Below, piece after piece: positions 1 through 9,201 of a DNA stretch of 64,000 bases (the first letter of the stretch is position 1; the number at the start of each line of letters is the position of its first letter). Both the position numbers and the translations under genes were made by a program. Below the pieces are notes generated by a model, which saw only the letters and a list, made by a program, of their open reading frames with translations, was not told the DNA's origin and made no database searches. Origin of the DNA: G965216255 sp965216255 (GTDB taxonomy: Bacteria; Bacteroidota; Rhodothermia; Rhodothermales; Bin80); the NCBI GenBank assembly GCA_965216255.1, contig OZ244148.1, positions 496,001-560,000 of the forward strand, read 5' to 3'.

Positions 1-2
1 GC

Positions 3-1190
3 CTGGTCCTCTGGGCCGCTCTGGGAAACAGTGGAATGCCGGCTGATGAGCTGCGAGACCTCGTACTGAGGCGACTCCTGCGTAGCGGCATGGACCTGGC
101 GCAGCGGGCTCAATGGCTTTGCGCCGGCCTGTTCGTTGCCAAAGATAACTGCCTGCCCTCCCTGGTAGACTTCCTTGCGACCGGCGGCGATGCTCGTGTG
201 CGGCATGTCGTCGACTTTTTTGTCTCACACGACCGGCGCCGGCGCGCCTCGCTTTCGCTTGACGACTGGCACGCTGATGAGTTGGCCAGACTCATCCAGA
301 CACTCGGGGGACGCATGCGGCGATTCAGGCCGCCCGAAGGAGCGGGCTTTTATGGGCGCGAGCAGGCGACCCAACTGAAGTTTGAACCACTACTCACCTC
401 GTGGATCGAAACACTCGCCGGTCGCGCCTATGACGAGGCCGCCAACGCGCTCGAATCGCTGGCATCCGATCCTAATCTAGAAGCGTGGAGCGCAGAAATC
501 GCGCGGGCGCAAGAGGCTCAGGCCAAGAAACGCCGCGTGGCCTGGCAGGAAGTCCGCTCCCTAGCACTGATCCAGGAGGCTCTCCGGGGCGGCGCCCCTG
601 CCAGCGCTGCGGACCTTGCTGCGCTCGTGCTTGATGTCCTTGAACAACTGGCGCAGCGCATCCGGAATGGCTCCACAAGCGACTGGCACCAGTATTGGCA
701 CCGAGATCCTAGATCGCGGAAGCTCGTGGCCCATCAGCACGAAGACGACTGCCGTAACGTGCTGCTCTCGGACCTGCAACGGGAGTTGCAGCGGTACAAA
801 GTCGATGCGCAGCCGGAGGGTAGATATGCCGATGACACAAGGGCGGATATCCGCGTGGCGTTCGGCTCCCGACTCGCGATCCCGATAGAGATCAAGAAGT
901 ACACGCATCGCGACATTTGGCGCAGCGTAGAGAAACAACTCGTGGCAAAGTACACGCGAGCCCCGGAGTCCGGAGGTTATGGCATCTACCTGGCGTTATG
1001 GTTCGGGCCTGACAACGGGAAAATGGTGCCGCCGCCTCACGGACGCAAGCCGATGACAGCGGGCGAGCTGAAGGAACGACTCGAAGAGGCGCTCGCTCCG
1101 GGGCTCAGGGCGAAGATCAGCATCGTCGTGATCGATGTGAGTCCGTCCGGAAGGTACGCAAGAGACTGGGCGGACGATGCGACGGGCTGA
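3..1190 (+). CDS. C-terminal part of a large protein with a PD-(D/E)XK-like nuclease domain (partial)
   Basis: The frame is open from the first bases of the window, so the true start lies upstream; the first internal ATG is at 36. The visible part is mostly helical, without membrane segments. About 230-310 residues after that ATG is a stretch with an acidic pair followed by IEIKK, the spacing and pattern of a PD-(D/E)XK endonuclease core, and hydrophobic strands follow it. Such domains often form the effector end of multidomain STAND/NACHT-type defence proteins. That is an inference from architecture; the family is not recognised. The gene converges on the split KAP NTPase gene, in keeping with a defence neighbourhood. 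Confidence 0.55.
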   Translation: MVLWAALGNSGMPADELRDLVLRRLLRSGMDLAQRAQWLCAGLFVAKDNCLPSLVDFLATGGDARVRHVVDFFVSHDRRRRASLSLDDWHADELARLIQTLGGRMRRFRPPEGAGFYGREQATQLKFEPLLTSWIETLAGRAYDEAANALESLASDPNLEAWSAEIARAQEAQAKKRRVAWQEVRSLALIQEALRGGAPASAADLAALVLDVLEQLAQRIRNGSTSDWHQYWHRDPRSRKLVAHQHEDDCRNVLLSDLQRELQRYKVDAQPEGRYADDTRADIRVAFGSRLAIPIEIKKYTHRDIWRSVEKQLVAKYTRAPESGGYGIYLALWFGPDNGKMVPPPHGRKPMTAGELKERLEEALAPGLRAKISIVVIDVSPSGRYARDWADDATG

Positions 1191-1662
1191 TTCATTACGA
1201 TCATCCATGCCGGCCAAGCCAGAAAACATGAGGCGTTATCTGGGCAGGTCAATCCACAGCAAGCAGTGTAAGACCATCTGCACTGCAGTACTCACGGCTG
1301 CGCGTGGGTACTGCCAGGGTTCGTCGGCGTGCCTGACTGCCGTGCCATCCATGGCGGCATTCATCCCGTTACCGGCAGCCGTGTCGTGCTGACGCTGGCA
1401 CATCTGGATCACGACTCATCGAACAACTCCTTACGAAGCCCTGCGCGCTTGGTGTCAGCAATGCCACAACACCTATGACGCGCCGCACCGGGCCCGCAAT
1501 AGACGATGCTGAGCCGGCAACTGGTGCTACAATGCCCCCCGCAGGCGCGGGGATGGACCCGTGCCCGTAAGGCCAAGGTGATCCGGGGCCGGGGACACGC
1601 GGGCTTCGGGCTCCGCTCCGTGAGCCCATCTGACGGATACGGATACTGTATTCAGGTGACCG
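1191..1662. other. Intergenic stretch between two convergent genes
   Basis: No convincing gene on either strand. It separates the stops of the nuclease-like gene and the KAP fragment. The only notable item is the CRISPR-like repeat unit at 1533-1561, listed separately. Confidence 0.6.
1533..1561 (+). repeat. Solitary unit resembling a type I-E CRISPR repeat
   Basis: A 29-base unit with the core CCCGCAGGCGCGGGGATGGA, a short GC stem followed by GGATGGACCC, looks like repeats of type I-E arrays. No second copy lies 61 bases up- or downstream and no cas gene is visible. It may be an array relic or a chance hairpin. Confidence 0.25.
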
Positions 1663-2831
1663 CTATTTGAAATCCACCAATAGCTCCAGCACTTCAAGCT
1701 GTTCAACTGCGAACTTGAATCCACGTAAGATGTCCGCACCTGCGGGCCCTTCAAATCTCCCCACTATTACATACGCATGGCGCCCCTCTGCGGTGGCCCG
1801 ACTGTCCTCGGAAGTTGATTCAAGGTACTTCTTATACGACTGAAGCAAAGGCGTGGTGGTATACTCTTGCGTCAATACATTCACGCCCGCGACTTCTTGA
1901 GCCGCCCTGATGACTGTGGTTTCGAACGATAGTCGCTGCGAAAGCAGATTCGTATCGTCCTTCACGGTTGAAGGTAGCAGGCTTTCAACTACGTCCTTGT
2001 CCGATTTCTCACCACGAAGGAATGCTCTGGGCATATCTGGATCGTAGACTCGCATTATTAGTGCGACACAAAGGTCCTCTACGTAGTGGGGAAACCTGGC
2101 TGTATCCAACTGTGCAAACTCCAACGCCAGCCGAGAGTGATATAGTGCCTGCTGAACCTGCCGCAAGCCTATTGTATCTACCCCAAAGAACGCATGCAGC
2201 AATCCTGCTGCTTTATTCCAAGCGTCCTGGTCTGGCATTCGCGACCTCAGCCTCAACTCTTCGAGAATTGAGCCAATAAATGATTGGCGGGACGGGAGTG
2301 GCAATTTGAATTCGATGTCAAAAAAGCGACGCAAATACCCATTGCCATCGAACTTGGGGCCGTAGCAGCCGCTGACCGCATGAGCCAATTCGGGCCGGTT
2401 CATGGCAAACACGTAGACTACGTTATCTACTGACAGCAGGTGTTTGACCACTTCCAGAAAGTCTACTGCATAAGTCGGCCGGCAGCGGTCCAACTCGTCA
2501 ATGAGCACAATTAACGGCTTCCCGGTTTTGTCTAGAATGCTCTGTGCGACCCTATTCAACTCCGAGCGAAAGTCATCTACAGAAGCAAGCTGTTCCTCAT
2601 ACAGGTCCAGTCGCTTGCCTGCGTCAGTTCTCAGTGCATCAACAATGCCGTCAATATCCTCGCCTGTCATGTTGATAAGAGAGCCTGCAACACGGGGCGC
2701 AGTGGACATAACTTTGGCAACACAGTCCTTCAGTCTTGAGAGGTCAACTCTATTTGAAGCATCAATTAGGCCGCTAGTGTTCAATTGCTGCGTCATTTCG
2801 CCGACAATCGCCAGAGAGGCATCATTGAAGT
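1663..2831 (-). pseudogene. KAP-family P-loop NTPase, C-terminal part (gene split by an 11-kb insertion)
   Basis: This is the 3' part of a KAP NTPase gene. The Walker B region LIVLIDELDRC, followed by a helix typical of KAP proteins, is present, but the Walker A motif is absent. The missing N-terminus lies at 13942-14208, on the far side of the inserted unit. Joining the two parts after removing one copy of the 8-bp duplication gives an uninterrupted frame of 475 residues (89 + 386), a plausible full KAP protein. KAP proteins are membrane-associated or soluble STAND-like NTPases frequent in phage-defence loci. As it stands, translation could only start inside the insertion sequence and would lack Walker A, so the protein is presumably non-functional. 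Confidence 0.85.
2824..2831. repeat. Target-site duplication, left copy
   Basis: ATTGAAGT lies immediately before the GTAAGCG terminus of the IS66-bounded unit. The same octamer follows its far end at 13942. Eight bases is the duplication length usual for IS66-family elements. Confidence 0.85.
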
Positions 2832-2917
2832 GTAAGCGTGCGGTGAAACCCATCTGGATAAGGTGACGATTTCTCGGGAGATTACTCATAGACCCGAGGA
2901 CTCAAAGCCTGGATGGC

Positions 2918-3210
2918 ATGAGACAGCCCAGACGTACGGCGGAAGAAATGTTTCCGCTCATGGAACAGTATGAAGAAAGCAGCCAGACCGCTGCAGCGTT
3001 CTGTGCCGAGCGCGGCATCTCGTATGGGCAGCTGTTTTACTGGCGTCGGAAGTATCGCCTGGAGGCTGCGGCAGCGGCGCCTTTGTGGAGATTGGCAGAC
3101 CCGTGGCAGGTGAAGAGGCGCAAGTGGAGATCATGTACCCGGGCGGGATACGCGTGCGCCTCTTGGCGCCGGTATCTGCCTCGTACCTGGCACAGCTGGT
3201 GCAGTCATGA
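2918..3210 (+). pseudogene. tnpA: IS66 TnpA, needs a frameshift
   Basis: The N-terminal half carries the helix-turn-helix seen in IS66 accessory protein TnpA (GISYGQLFYWRRKYRLE). Around 3075-3090, in an alanine-rich run, the family-like sequence moves to another frame (AFVEIGRPVAGEEAQVEIMY) and continues to a TGA at 3208-3210 that overlaps the tnpB start (ATGA). The same shift is present in IS66 copy 2, so it is either an inherited defect or a frameshift used by the element. TnpA is required with TnpB and TnpC for transposition of IS66-type elements. Confidence 0.75.
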
Positions 3211-3542
3211 TCGGACTGGGGCCTTCGCGCCGGTATTTCTTTTACCGGCCGCCGGCCGACATGCGCAAGAGCTTTGACGGCCTGTGCGCCTTGGTGAAAA
3301 GCGGCATGAAGCGGGATCCCATGTCGGGGGACGTCTTTGTGTTCGTCAACAGGAGGCGGAGCCATCTGAAGGCGCTTTCGTGGGACCGAGACGGCTTCGC
3401 CTTGTTTTACAAAAGGCTTGAAGCGGGTACGTTTGAGCTGCCGAAAGAGGATATGCCGACGTGGACGCAGATGGTGATGTTACTGGAGGGAGTGTCGCTG
3501 AAGTCCGTAAAATACCGGCGCCGGTATGCGGTTAAGAGCTGA
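3207..3542 (+). CDS. tnpB: IS66 family accessory protein TnpB
   Basis: 111 residues matching the IS66 Orf2/TnpB pattern: a short N-terminal strand, then PPADMRKSFDGLCALV, then DVFVFVNRRRSHLKAL and WDRDGFALFYKRLE. Its ATG overlaps the tnpA stop, giving translational coupling typical of the family. The length is normal and there is no internal stop. TnpB is needed for transposition; its biochemical role is not firmly known. Copy 2 encodes an almost identical protein at 60786-61133. Confidence 0.9.
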   Translation: MIGLGPSRRYFFYRPPADMRKSFDGLCALVKSGMKRDPMSGDVFVFVNRRRSHLKALSWDRDGFALFYKRLEAGTFELPKEDMPTWTQMVMLLEGVSLKSVKYRRRYAVKS

Positions 3543-3605
3543 AAATCGGGATAGATAGTATGTGGAAACGGGGAACAATACATGTGCAGGCGTTGTTGAA
3601 CAATC

Positions 3606-5181
3606 ATGCAGCCCGAAGCACATTCCTCCCTCTCTTCTGCGGATGTTGAGACCTTCCCTGCGCAGCTTGCCGCGGTGCTTCAGCAGAACGCAAGCCTGTC
3701 CGAGGAGAACAATCAGCAGAGCGAAGAGATAAGCCGGCTGCAGGCGAAATTGGAGAGCAAGGACAAACAGTTGGCTGAAGCCCTCCGCCTGCTCTTTGGC
3801 TCCAGGAGCGATAAGGTATGTACTGGGGCCGGAGGCGCAGCAGGGTCTCTTGTTTGACGACATGGAGGTCGAGGTGCCCCTGCCGCCCGAGCCCGAGACG
3901 GATCAGCCGAAGCGGAAGCGGCGCAAGGCCAAGCGGCGTCCGGACTTCGAGGATCTGCCGGATCACCTGCCCCGCGAGACGATCGTAATCCAGCCTGAAG
4001 AGGACACGACAGGTCTCATTTGCATCGGCATGGAGAAGACGCAGTGCCTGGAGATCGTGCCCAGCATGATAAAGGTGGTCGAGATTCATCGTCCCAAGTA
4101 CGTGGACCCGACCGATGAGGACAGCGGCGTCATCATCGCCGAGTTGCCTCCGCGGCTGGTGGACAAGGGCATGGCCGGACCGGGATTGTTGGCCGATGTG
4201 GTGGTTAACAAGTACTGTGACCACTTGCCCCTGTACCGGCAGCAGCAGCGTTTCCGGCGGGAAGGCATTGAAATTGCCACCTCCACGCTGGGAGGCTGGA
4301 TAGCGCAGTCGGCATGGCACCTTGGGCCGCTGTATGATGCACTCAAGCAGGAGGCGCTCTTAAGCGGGTATCTGCAGGCGGATGAGACGCGTATCCAGGT
4401 CCAGGATCGAAAGAAGAAGGGCAAGACCCATCGGGGTTTTTACTGGGCGTACCACACTCCGGAGCAGAAGCTGTTTGTGATGGAGTATCGCAAGAGCCGT
4501 GCCCGTGCAGGTCCGGTGGCGTTCTTGGGTGGGTATGCGGGAGCGTTGCAGACGGACGGGTATGTGGCCTACAACGTCTTCGATGCGCATCCGTCTATGA
4601 CGGTCTACGGATGCATGGCGCATGCCCGTCGCAAGTTCTACGACTGTCGTAGCTACGAACCGGAGAAGGCCGAGCACGTGTTGACAAAGATCAGGCGACT
4701 CTACGCCATAGAGCGCAGGCTACAAGAGGAGGGTGCCAGTGCGGATCATCGGCGCGAGGTACGTCAGGAAGAGGCCCGGCCTGAACTGGAAGCGCTGAAG
4801 CCCTGGCTGGAGGCGAACGGGGGATTGCCCAAGAGCCCTTGGGGCCAGGCGACCAACTATACGCTCGGCCTTTGGACAAGGCTGACCCGATACCTGGATG
4901 AGGGCCGCGTGGAGCTGGACAATAACCTCATTGAAAATGCCCTGCGGCCATTGGCTATCGGCCGCAAGAATTACCTGTTCGCGGGATCACATGATGCGGC
5001 CCAGCGGGCAGCCGTGGTCTATTCGCTACTTGGCACGTGCAAGCTACACGGTGTCAATCCCCAGGAGTGGCTCACGGACGTGTTCGAGCGCATCCCGACG
5101 CATCCGGCCAGGCGCGTAGCTGACCTCTTGCCTCATCATTGGCAGAAGGCACGACAAGCTGACAAACACAAGGCGGCATAG
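3606..5181 (+). pseudogene. tnpC: IS66 transposase TnpC, frameshifted
   Basis: The DDE transposase of the element. The N-terminal coiled coil (rich in Leu, Gln and Glu) runs to about 3813, where an extra base relative to copy 2 (GCGATAAGG against GCGAAAGG) shifts the frame. The rest continues from about 3815 to 5181 with the IS66 hallmarks: a zinc-binding-like region, YLQADETRIQVQ (first Asp), LQTDGYVAYN (second Asp) and ELDNNLIENALRPLAIGRKN (Glu region). Intact copy 2 is 524 residues. This copy is therefore inactive unless the ribosome shifts, and the 11-kb unit would need TnpC in trans. Confidence 0.85.
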
Positions 5182-5373
5182 CTGCCAAGCGCCGAGTGTG
5201 CCGGATCCGGCAAGCCCACCTGCTCTGCGCCTTCCAGCCGTCCTGTACCCATCGGCACACCTGTAGCTGCCGCTGACCTGTACTTCACCGGACGCTTACA
5301 GCACAACTACCTCCCTGACATCCTCCCCGGTTTGAAGGTCGAGATTCCGGCGGGGAGACGTTTAGGCAGGACA

Positions 5374-6189
5374 TTAGTGCACGGAATGGCGGGCGCGTGA
5401 TAATCGCTTCTCGTATGCGGAAACGTAGTCGAGAACACGGCCATCAAGAACCGCACGCATGTTCTCATATTGCCAGTCATAGTATCCGTCGTCCTTCACT
5501 CTTTCCCGTACAAGAGCTTGGAGTTCCTGGTCCCAGCCGATTACAAAGGCCAGCTCAGCTGCATGATCCGCATGCCACGAAAGCGCTTCCAGATTCTGAA
5601 GGGCTACCGCACGTATGCGTGCTTTGGTTTCCACGCTCATGGATTCGCTCCACAAGCTAGCTGCAGCCGTTAGTATGTTGATACACCCCTCAATCGCATT
5701 AGTCAATCCTTCCGGGTCAGCAGCGCACTCGATAGCATGCGGCACCGCTTGCGGCCCAAAATCAATGATCGCGTTTCGGATCATGGATCCGTTAACGGCC
5801 GCCTTCAACAGCGCAGGAATGGCCGAAGGGTCTCCCAGTGCCATTGTGTAAAACAGCAGTTGCTCACCAAGCCCCTCGTGATTCAGTAAGCCATTCCGAT
5901 TGTCATGAGGCAATCCGTCAAATTCCAGATTTTTTTGCTCCCTCGCGTAAGCGAACGCATTTATTATCGCTTCTGCTACTATCGGATCAACCGTGTAGTC
6001 TGGCGCAATCTCAAAAAAGTAGAGTTCGCTGGGTACTGTTGGAATAGCCGTTAGTGCGGGAAGGGCCTGTTCCGGATCAAGGCTTGATATGCGCTCCGCC
6101 ATTTCTTGGGCAGAAAACGACTGACTGGCCAAGCTGGTACTCGGTATGAGGACAAATAGCACTGCGTAGATCCAAAGCCGTTTATTCAT
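5374..6189 (-). CDS. Secreted HEAT-like repeat protein of unknown function
   Basis: 271 residues. A signal peptide is clear (Lys/Arg start, hydrophobic run, SLASQSFS cleavage-like region). The rest is alpha-helical, with alternating helices such as DPSAIPALLKAAVNGSMIRN and QAVPHAIECAADPEGLTNAI, like HEAT-type scaffolds. It is the last gene of a minus-strand cluster inside the IS66-bounded unit and starts four bases after the stop of the M15-type gene, so the two are probably co-transcribed. The role is unknown; an envelope or periplasmic scaffold is plausible. No frameshift is seen. Confidence 0.6.
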   Translation of the reverse strand: MNKRLWIYAVLFVLIPSTSLASQSFSAQEMAERISSLDPEQALPALTAIPTVPSELYFFEIAPDYTVDPIVAEAIINAFAYAREQKNLEFDGLPHDNRNGLLNHEGLGEQLLFYTMALGDPSAIPALLKAAVNGSMIRNAIIDFGPQAVPHAIECAADPEGLTNAIEGCINILTAAASLWSESMSVETKARIRAVALQNLEALSWHADHAAELAFVIGWDQELQALVRERVKDDGYYDWQYENMRAVLDGRVLDYVSAYEKRLSRARHSVH

Positions 6190-6193
6190 CGTC

Positions 6194-7015
6194 TCAGCGA
6201 AAGCTTAGGTGTACGTGCGTCGAAGTTGCATAAGACTCAAAGTAGTACCCGTTGGCTCCTTGACTCTGTGCCCAATCCCTAATCTCCAGCTTTTCTGCCA
6301 CGTTAGTTCCATTGGGCCACAGCCGAGATCGGTCCTTGACATATCCGGTGAAATCCACGCCACGTCCCTCCACATGCGAACTGGCGCTCGACCCGCCTGT
6401 GAGTCTGTTGCCGATTGGGCAGCGGTAGCCTGAAGTTATCGTGAACGGGGAATATTTACGAAATGCGGCTTCCATGTTACCAAACCCGGTTACCAGCCCA
6501 GGGTGCTCATACCCGTAGCCGTTGTGCGTACCATTCTCGGTACCCTTCTCGTTAGGGCCAGTTATGACAAACCTCATTCCTATGTGGAATTTCGTACACG
6601 GCCAGTCATTGGGATCATCGTATTCTTGCGCCAGATCGCACTGATCCTCGTTGTTGCAGGAACAATCGGCATCGTCGTCATCATCATCACCTCCATCAAC
6701 GAAACCGCCCCCACCTCCGCCCCCGCCCCCGCCCCAATCATCAAACAGGCCAACGCAGGTAACGAGGCGACTCACGCCCAACAACCAGCAACGGACGCCA
6801 CCCGATCCATCGGATTCACATGTCCAGTCTTCTATTATGTCCGTTGTCCAGCAAGCGATTACTACTTCTATCCCCTGTCCTTTGCCCGGCGTGCTGACTT
6901 CTTCCAGGGACATGTTTACGGGCACAGGCACGCTGTCGCTTGGCGCGTGCAGATATGCCTGCTGGTGCGCATACCCGGTCGTGCTATTCAGCCGCCAGCA
7001 TCTTTGTGTCATCAA
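6194..7015 (-). CDS. M15-type (D-Ala-D-Ala carboxypeptidase-like) domain protein
   Basis: 273 residues. The C-terminal third has the zinc-peptidase M15 pattern: SGYRCPIGNRLTGG, SSHVEGRGVDFTG (His and Asp ligands) and THVHLSFR (third His). The middle is a linker with ten consecutive glycines and then an Asp/Cys-rich stretch (GGDDDDDDADCSC). The N-terminus lacks a signal peptide at this start and overlaps the upstream gene by 32 bp, so it may be truncated or the start may be wrong. Family members cleave peptidoglycan peptides or act as endolysin-like enzymes. It sits between small exported proteins on the mobile unit. Confidence 0.6.
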   Translation of the reverse strand: MMTQRCWRLNSTTGYAHQQAYLHAPSDSVPVPVNMSLEEVSTPGKGQGIEVVIACWTTDIIEDWTCESDGSGGVRCWLLGVSRLVTCVGLFDDWGGGGGGGGGGFVDGGDDDDDDADCSCNNEDQCDLAQEYDDPNDWPCTKFHIGMRFVITGPNEKGTENGTHNGYGYEHPGLVTGFGNMEAAFRKYSPFTITSGYRCPIGNRLTGGSSASSHVEGRGVDFTGYVKDRSRLWPNGTNVAEKLEIRDWAQSQGANGYYFESYATSTHVHLSFR

Positions 7016-7496
7016 AGTCGCCGGTCAGCCACTGCTTCGCGTAGTCCTGAAATAGGGACGCATCGAGTGGATCCGGACTGATAAACTCGACAAGCCGTCC
7101 TCCGACGACCTCCCCATTACCATCCAGATCGGCAACCAGCGTGCGCACCACGGCAATGCTGTCATGCGAAAAGCTCACCGCGGGCTTGTCCGCGCCAATA
7201 ATGGTTGCGACGTGATATTCGCCTCCGTCTCTCCACGCCACGGCCTGACTCCAGTCGGGTGGATACTGCAGCACCATTTCCGCGAGGACGGTGGCCCTGG
7301 TGCTGTCACCAGAGATCTTGCCGCCGAATTGTCCATTCAGCCCGTTCGGCTGAATAGCCGTTTCGTAATATGCCCTGACGGCTTCTATCAGCGAGGCGGA
7401 CTCGGTCGCTGAATCCAGCTCGATCATGTTCAGGCTGTCGCAGCACACGAAAATGGCCGCTGCAACGACCGCTGTTAACAAAATCCTCTTGGTCAT
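6984..7496 (-). CDS. Small exported protein, paralogue of the downstream-labelled lipoprotein
   Basis: 170 residues, beginning with a hydrophobic signal segment ending in Cys-Cys (AAIFVCCDS), so perhaps a lipoprotein. The body contains VRAYYETA, then PPDWSQAVAWRDGGEYHVATIIG and VSFSHDS. The gene at 7513-7848 has matching blocks (ARAWYEEA, APDWSTSATL, GYVTTVLGEALAASF), so the two are likely paralogues. It is followed by the M15-type gene in the same direction. The function is not recognised. Confidence 0.55.
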   Translation of the reverse strand: MTKRILLTAVVAAAIFVCCDSLNMIELDSATESASLIEAVRAYYETAIQPNGLNGQFGGKISGDSTRATVLAEMVLQYPPDWSQAVAWRDGGEYHVATIIGADKPAVSFSHDSIAVVRTLVADLDGNGEVVGGRLVEFISPDPLDASLFQDYAKQWLTGDFDDTKMLAAE

Positions 7497-7512
7497 TTCA
7501 GGGCCGTGTGTC

Positions 7513-7848
7513 TCAGGTTACGCCTATCCATTGGCTGGCATCCATCGAACAGTCGCGCGAGCCAAAGCTGGCGGCAAGAGCCTCCCCCAATACAGTTGTT
7601 ACGTAGCCTCCAACACCCTTGCGGAGCAACGTCGCCGATGTGCTCCAGTCCGGTGCCAAGCGCTCTACCCGCGGAGAGGGATCGTACTTTAAATCTCCGA
7701 TTTTCCCCGTGTCCTTCTGCGGACTCGCTTCTTCATACCATGCACGGGCGACCGAAACCAGATCCGGCTGCGCCAACTCTGTGACAACGGGACTGCCACA
7801 ACCTACCAAGAGAAGCATAAGGCCAAAGGCCGCACGATACAGATCCAT
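7513..7848 (-). CDS. Small putative lipoprotein, probably C-terminally shortened
   Basis: 111 residues with a clear lipoprotein signal (FGLMLLLVGCGSP: hydrophobic core, lipobox LVGC). The sequence aligns by eye with the 170-residue neighbour in three blocks but stops about 45 residues earlier, so its 3' end may be lost. It is the first gene of the four-gene minus-strand cluster 7848-5374. No known family recognised. Confidence 0.5.
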   Translation of the reverse strand: MDLYRAAFGLMLLLVGCGSPVVTELAQPDLVSVARAWYEEASPQKDTGKIGDLKYDPSPRVERLAPDWSTSATLLRKGVGGYVTTVLGEALAASFGSRDCSMDASQWIGVT

Positions 7849-8358
7849 CTTCCTGATCCGTAAGTATCAGTACATACGAAAATACCACAATCCGCGGTTC
7901 CGGTCAATGCCACCGGAATAGGCGCCGCACTTGACAGTTTTCGGCTTCCAGTGAGTTGGGCTGCGACCGGCAAATTCATATAACGCGCTTTGACGGGATA
8001 TCAGCCCAGGTCATCACCCTGTCACCTGCCCCTCCTCCAGCCAAGGTCCAGATTCTTCTCTCCCCGCGCTACGCGATCCCCGTCTCTGGACAGGCTCTGC
8101 CCCAACTGCGTTGTGAGGTCCTCCCGGCTGAACTCCTTCCGCACGAGGAAGCCGCCACCCGGTGCTTCCCGTCGGTGCTGTTGTACAACAATAGCATATC
8201 TTGCGTGCCACTGACCCTACAAAAACTTGCGTTTTTTCGGGGCGCTGGTGGGAAGGAAATGGGATGGAGCAGGCCGGAGGCGAGAGGGGCCGGACGGGAA
8301 CCGTGAGCGTGCCCTCTATGTCGCAGACGCAGGTTGACACGCCTCCACATCCCAATCC
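7849..8358. other. Intergenic region upstream of the exported-protein cluster
   Basis: About 0.5 kb without a credible gene on either strand. It separates the minus-strand exported-protein cluster from a small plus-strand gene and presumably holds divergent promoters, but I see no clear promoter or terminator. Confidence 0.5.
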
Positions 8359-8595
8359 ATGTCCGACACCCCGCAGACCGGTTCCGATAACGAACGCATG
8401 TACCGGCTGCTGCGTGACCTCGGGCTGAAAGACGGGGATCCCTATTTTGTAATGGAAACCCTGCAGAACATGGCAGCCGACAATCTCATAGCCCGCTTCG
8501 AGGCCAAGCTGGATGCCCAGAACACGAAGTTTAACCTGCTACTCTGGATGCTTGGTGTGCTGATTGTGATAGGTCTCGCCGGCGTGATCGTCTGA
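8359..8595 (+). CDS. Small protein with a C-terminal membrane anchor
   Basis: 78 residues: a polar helical N-terminal half (NERMYRLLRDLGLKDGD and a segment rich in Glu, Lys and Asn) and a single C-terminal transmembrane helix (LLLWMLGVLIVIGLAGVIV). The layout resembles small tail-anchored or coiled-coil membrane proteins found next to mobile-element genes. No known family is recognised. The start codon is an ATG without an obvious strong ribosome site. Confidence 0.5.
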   Translation: MSDTPQTGSDNERMYRLLRDLGLKDGDPYFVMETLQNMAADNLIARFEAKLDAQNTKFNLLLWMLGVLIVIGLAGVIV

Positions 8596-8662
8596 CTTCG
8601 TGGCGCTCGATTCTCCCGTTAAATCGGGTTAACGGATGCCCCCAAGTCGGCAAACACAGCGA

Positions 8663-9103
8663 TCAGGTCTTGTCCCACTCTGGTCCGTGCTCTTTGAGGT
8701 AGCCTACCAGTTCTTCCGGAGACGTCCTTTGCCGCCGTGCCATGTCTGCGGCGTCAACGGTGCGGCGAGGATGCTTTCGGGCGATCGCCAGCGCGGCTTT
8801 CGAGTAGATCTCCCGCTTCCCCATCTCTTGGCCATAGGCCCGTATAATGGCCTCTGCCTCGTCTGGGGAGGGATTGGCAGGTGCGGGGGTCCTCCGGGTG
8901 GGCTTCGGCTCTTCTGAGTTTGGCTCTGCGCCTGGCGGCGGGTGACCGCTGAGCAGTGCCTCGCGTACGAGCTCTGACATGGACTGGCCCGGTTTCCTGC
9001 GCTGTCTTAACCGCTGCGCTTCCTCGGGCGTGAAGTAGGCGAAAACGGCTACAGATCGTTTTTGGTTTGTCGGCAGTGCCGGGCGTCCGGGTGTTTTTCT
9101 CAT
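8663..9103 (-). CDS. Ribbon-helix-helix type DNA-binding protein next to the mobilisation genes
   Basis: 146 residues. The N-terminus reads like an RHH DNA-binding domain (RSVAVFAYFTPEEAQRLRQR, then SMSELVREALL). A Pro/Glu-rich linker and a helical tail follow. It is divergent from mobC-mobA, and the gap between them holds two related palindromes (9113-9140 and 9172-9201). RHH proteins commonly act as relaxosome accessory factors or autoregulators, so this may control the mob operon or mark the transfer origin. That role is inferred from position. Confidence 0.6.
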   Translation of the reverse strand: MRKTPGRPALPTNQKRSVAVFAYFTPEEAQRLRQRRKPGQSMSELVREALLSGHPPPGAEPNSEEPKPTRRTPAPANPSPDEAEAIIRAYGQEMGKREIYSKAALAIARKHPRRTVDAADMARRQRTSPEELVGYLKEHGPEWDKT

Positions 9104-9112
9104 GAGCTGTTG

Positions 9113-9140
9113 GCATTTAATACAGAGAAGTATTAAATGC
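9113..9140. promoter_or_regulatory. Palindrome 1, possible operator or oriT-proximal site
   Basis: Perfect 11-bp inverted repeat GCATTTAATAC / GTATTAAATGC with a 6-base spacer, 9 bp upstream of the RHH gene start. A second related palindrome follows at 9172. Confidence 0.6.
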
Positions 9141-9171
9141 TCTTTCCCTTATTCTGCTCCGGTGCGCCGCC

Positions 9172-9201
9172 CCCATTAAATACAGGCCAGTATTCAATGG
9201 G
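9172..9201. promoter_or_regulatory. Palindrome 2, related to palindrome 1
   Basis: CCCATTAAATAC / GTATTCAATGGG with a 6-base spacer and one mismatch. It shares the ATTnAATAC-N6-GTATTnAAT core with the site at 9113, which suggests two binding sites for the same protein, or the inverted repeats of an oriT, between the RHH gene and mobC. Confidence 0.55.

Larger units (their letters stand above)
2832..5299 (+). mobile_element. IS66-family insertion sequence, copy 1
   Basis: 2,468 bp with terminal inverted repeats GTAAGCGTGCGGTGAA (left) and GTAAGCGTCCGGTGAA (right, read inward). It contains the tnpA-tnpB-tnpC order of the family. Copy 2 at 60411-63547 is nearly identical apart from an intron and small changes. 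The bases flanking this inner element (ATTGAAGT left, AGCACAAC right) do not match, consistent with its being part of the larger unit rather than a simple insertion. Confidence 0.9.

Noticed and set aside
1472..1622. A full CRISPR array around the repeat at 1533
   Set aside because: No repeat at 61-base spacing on either side.
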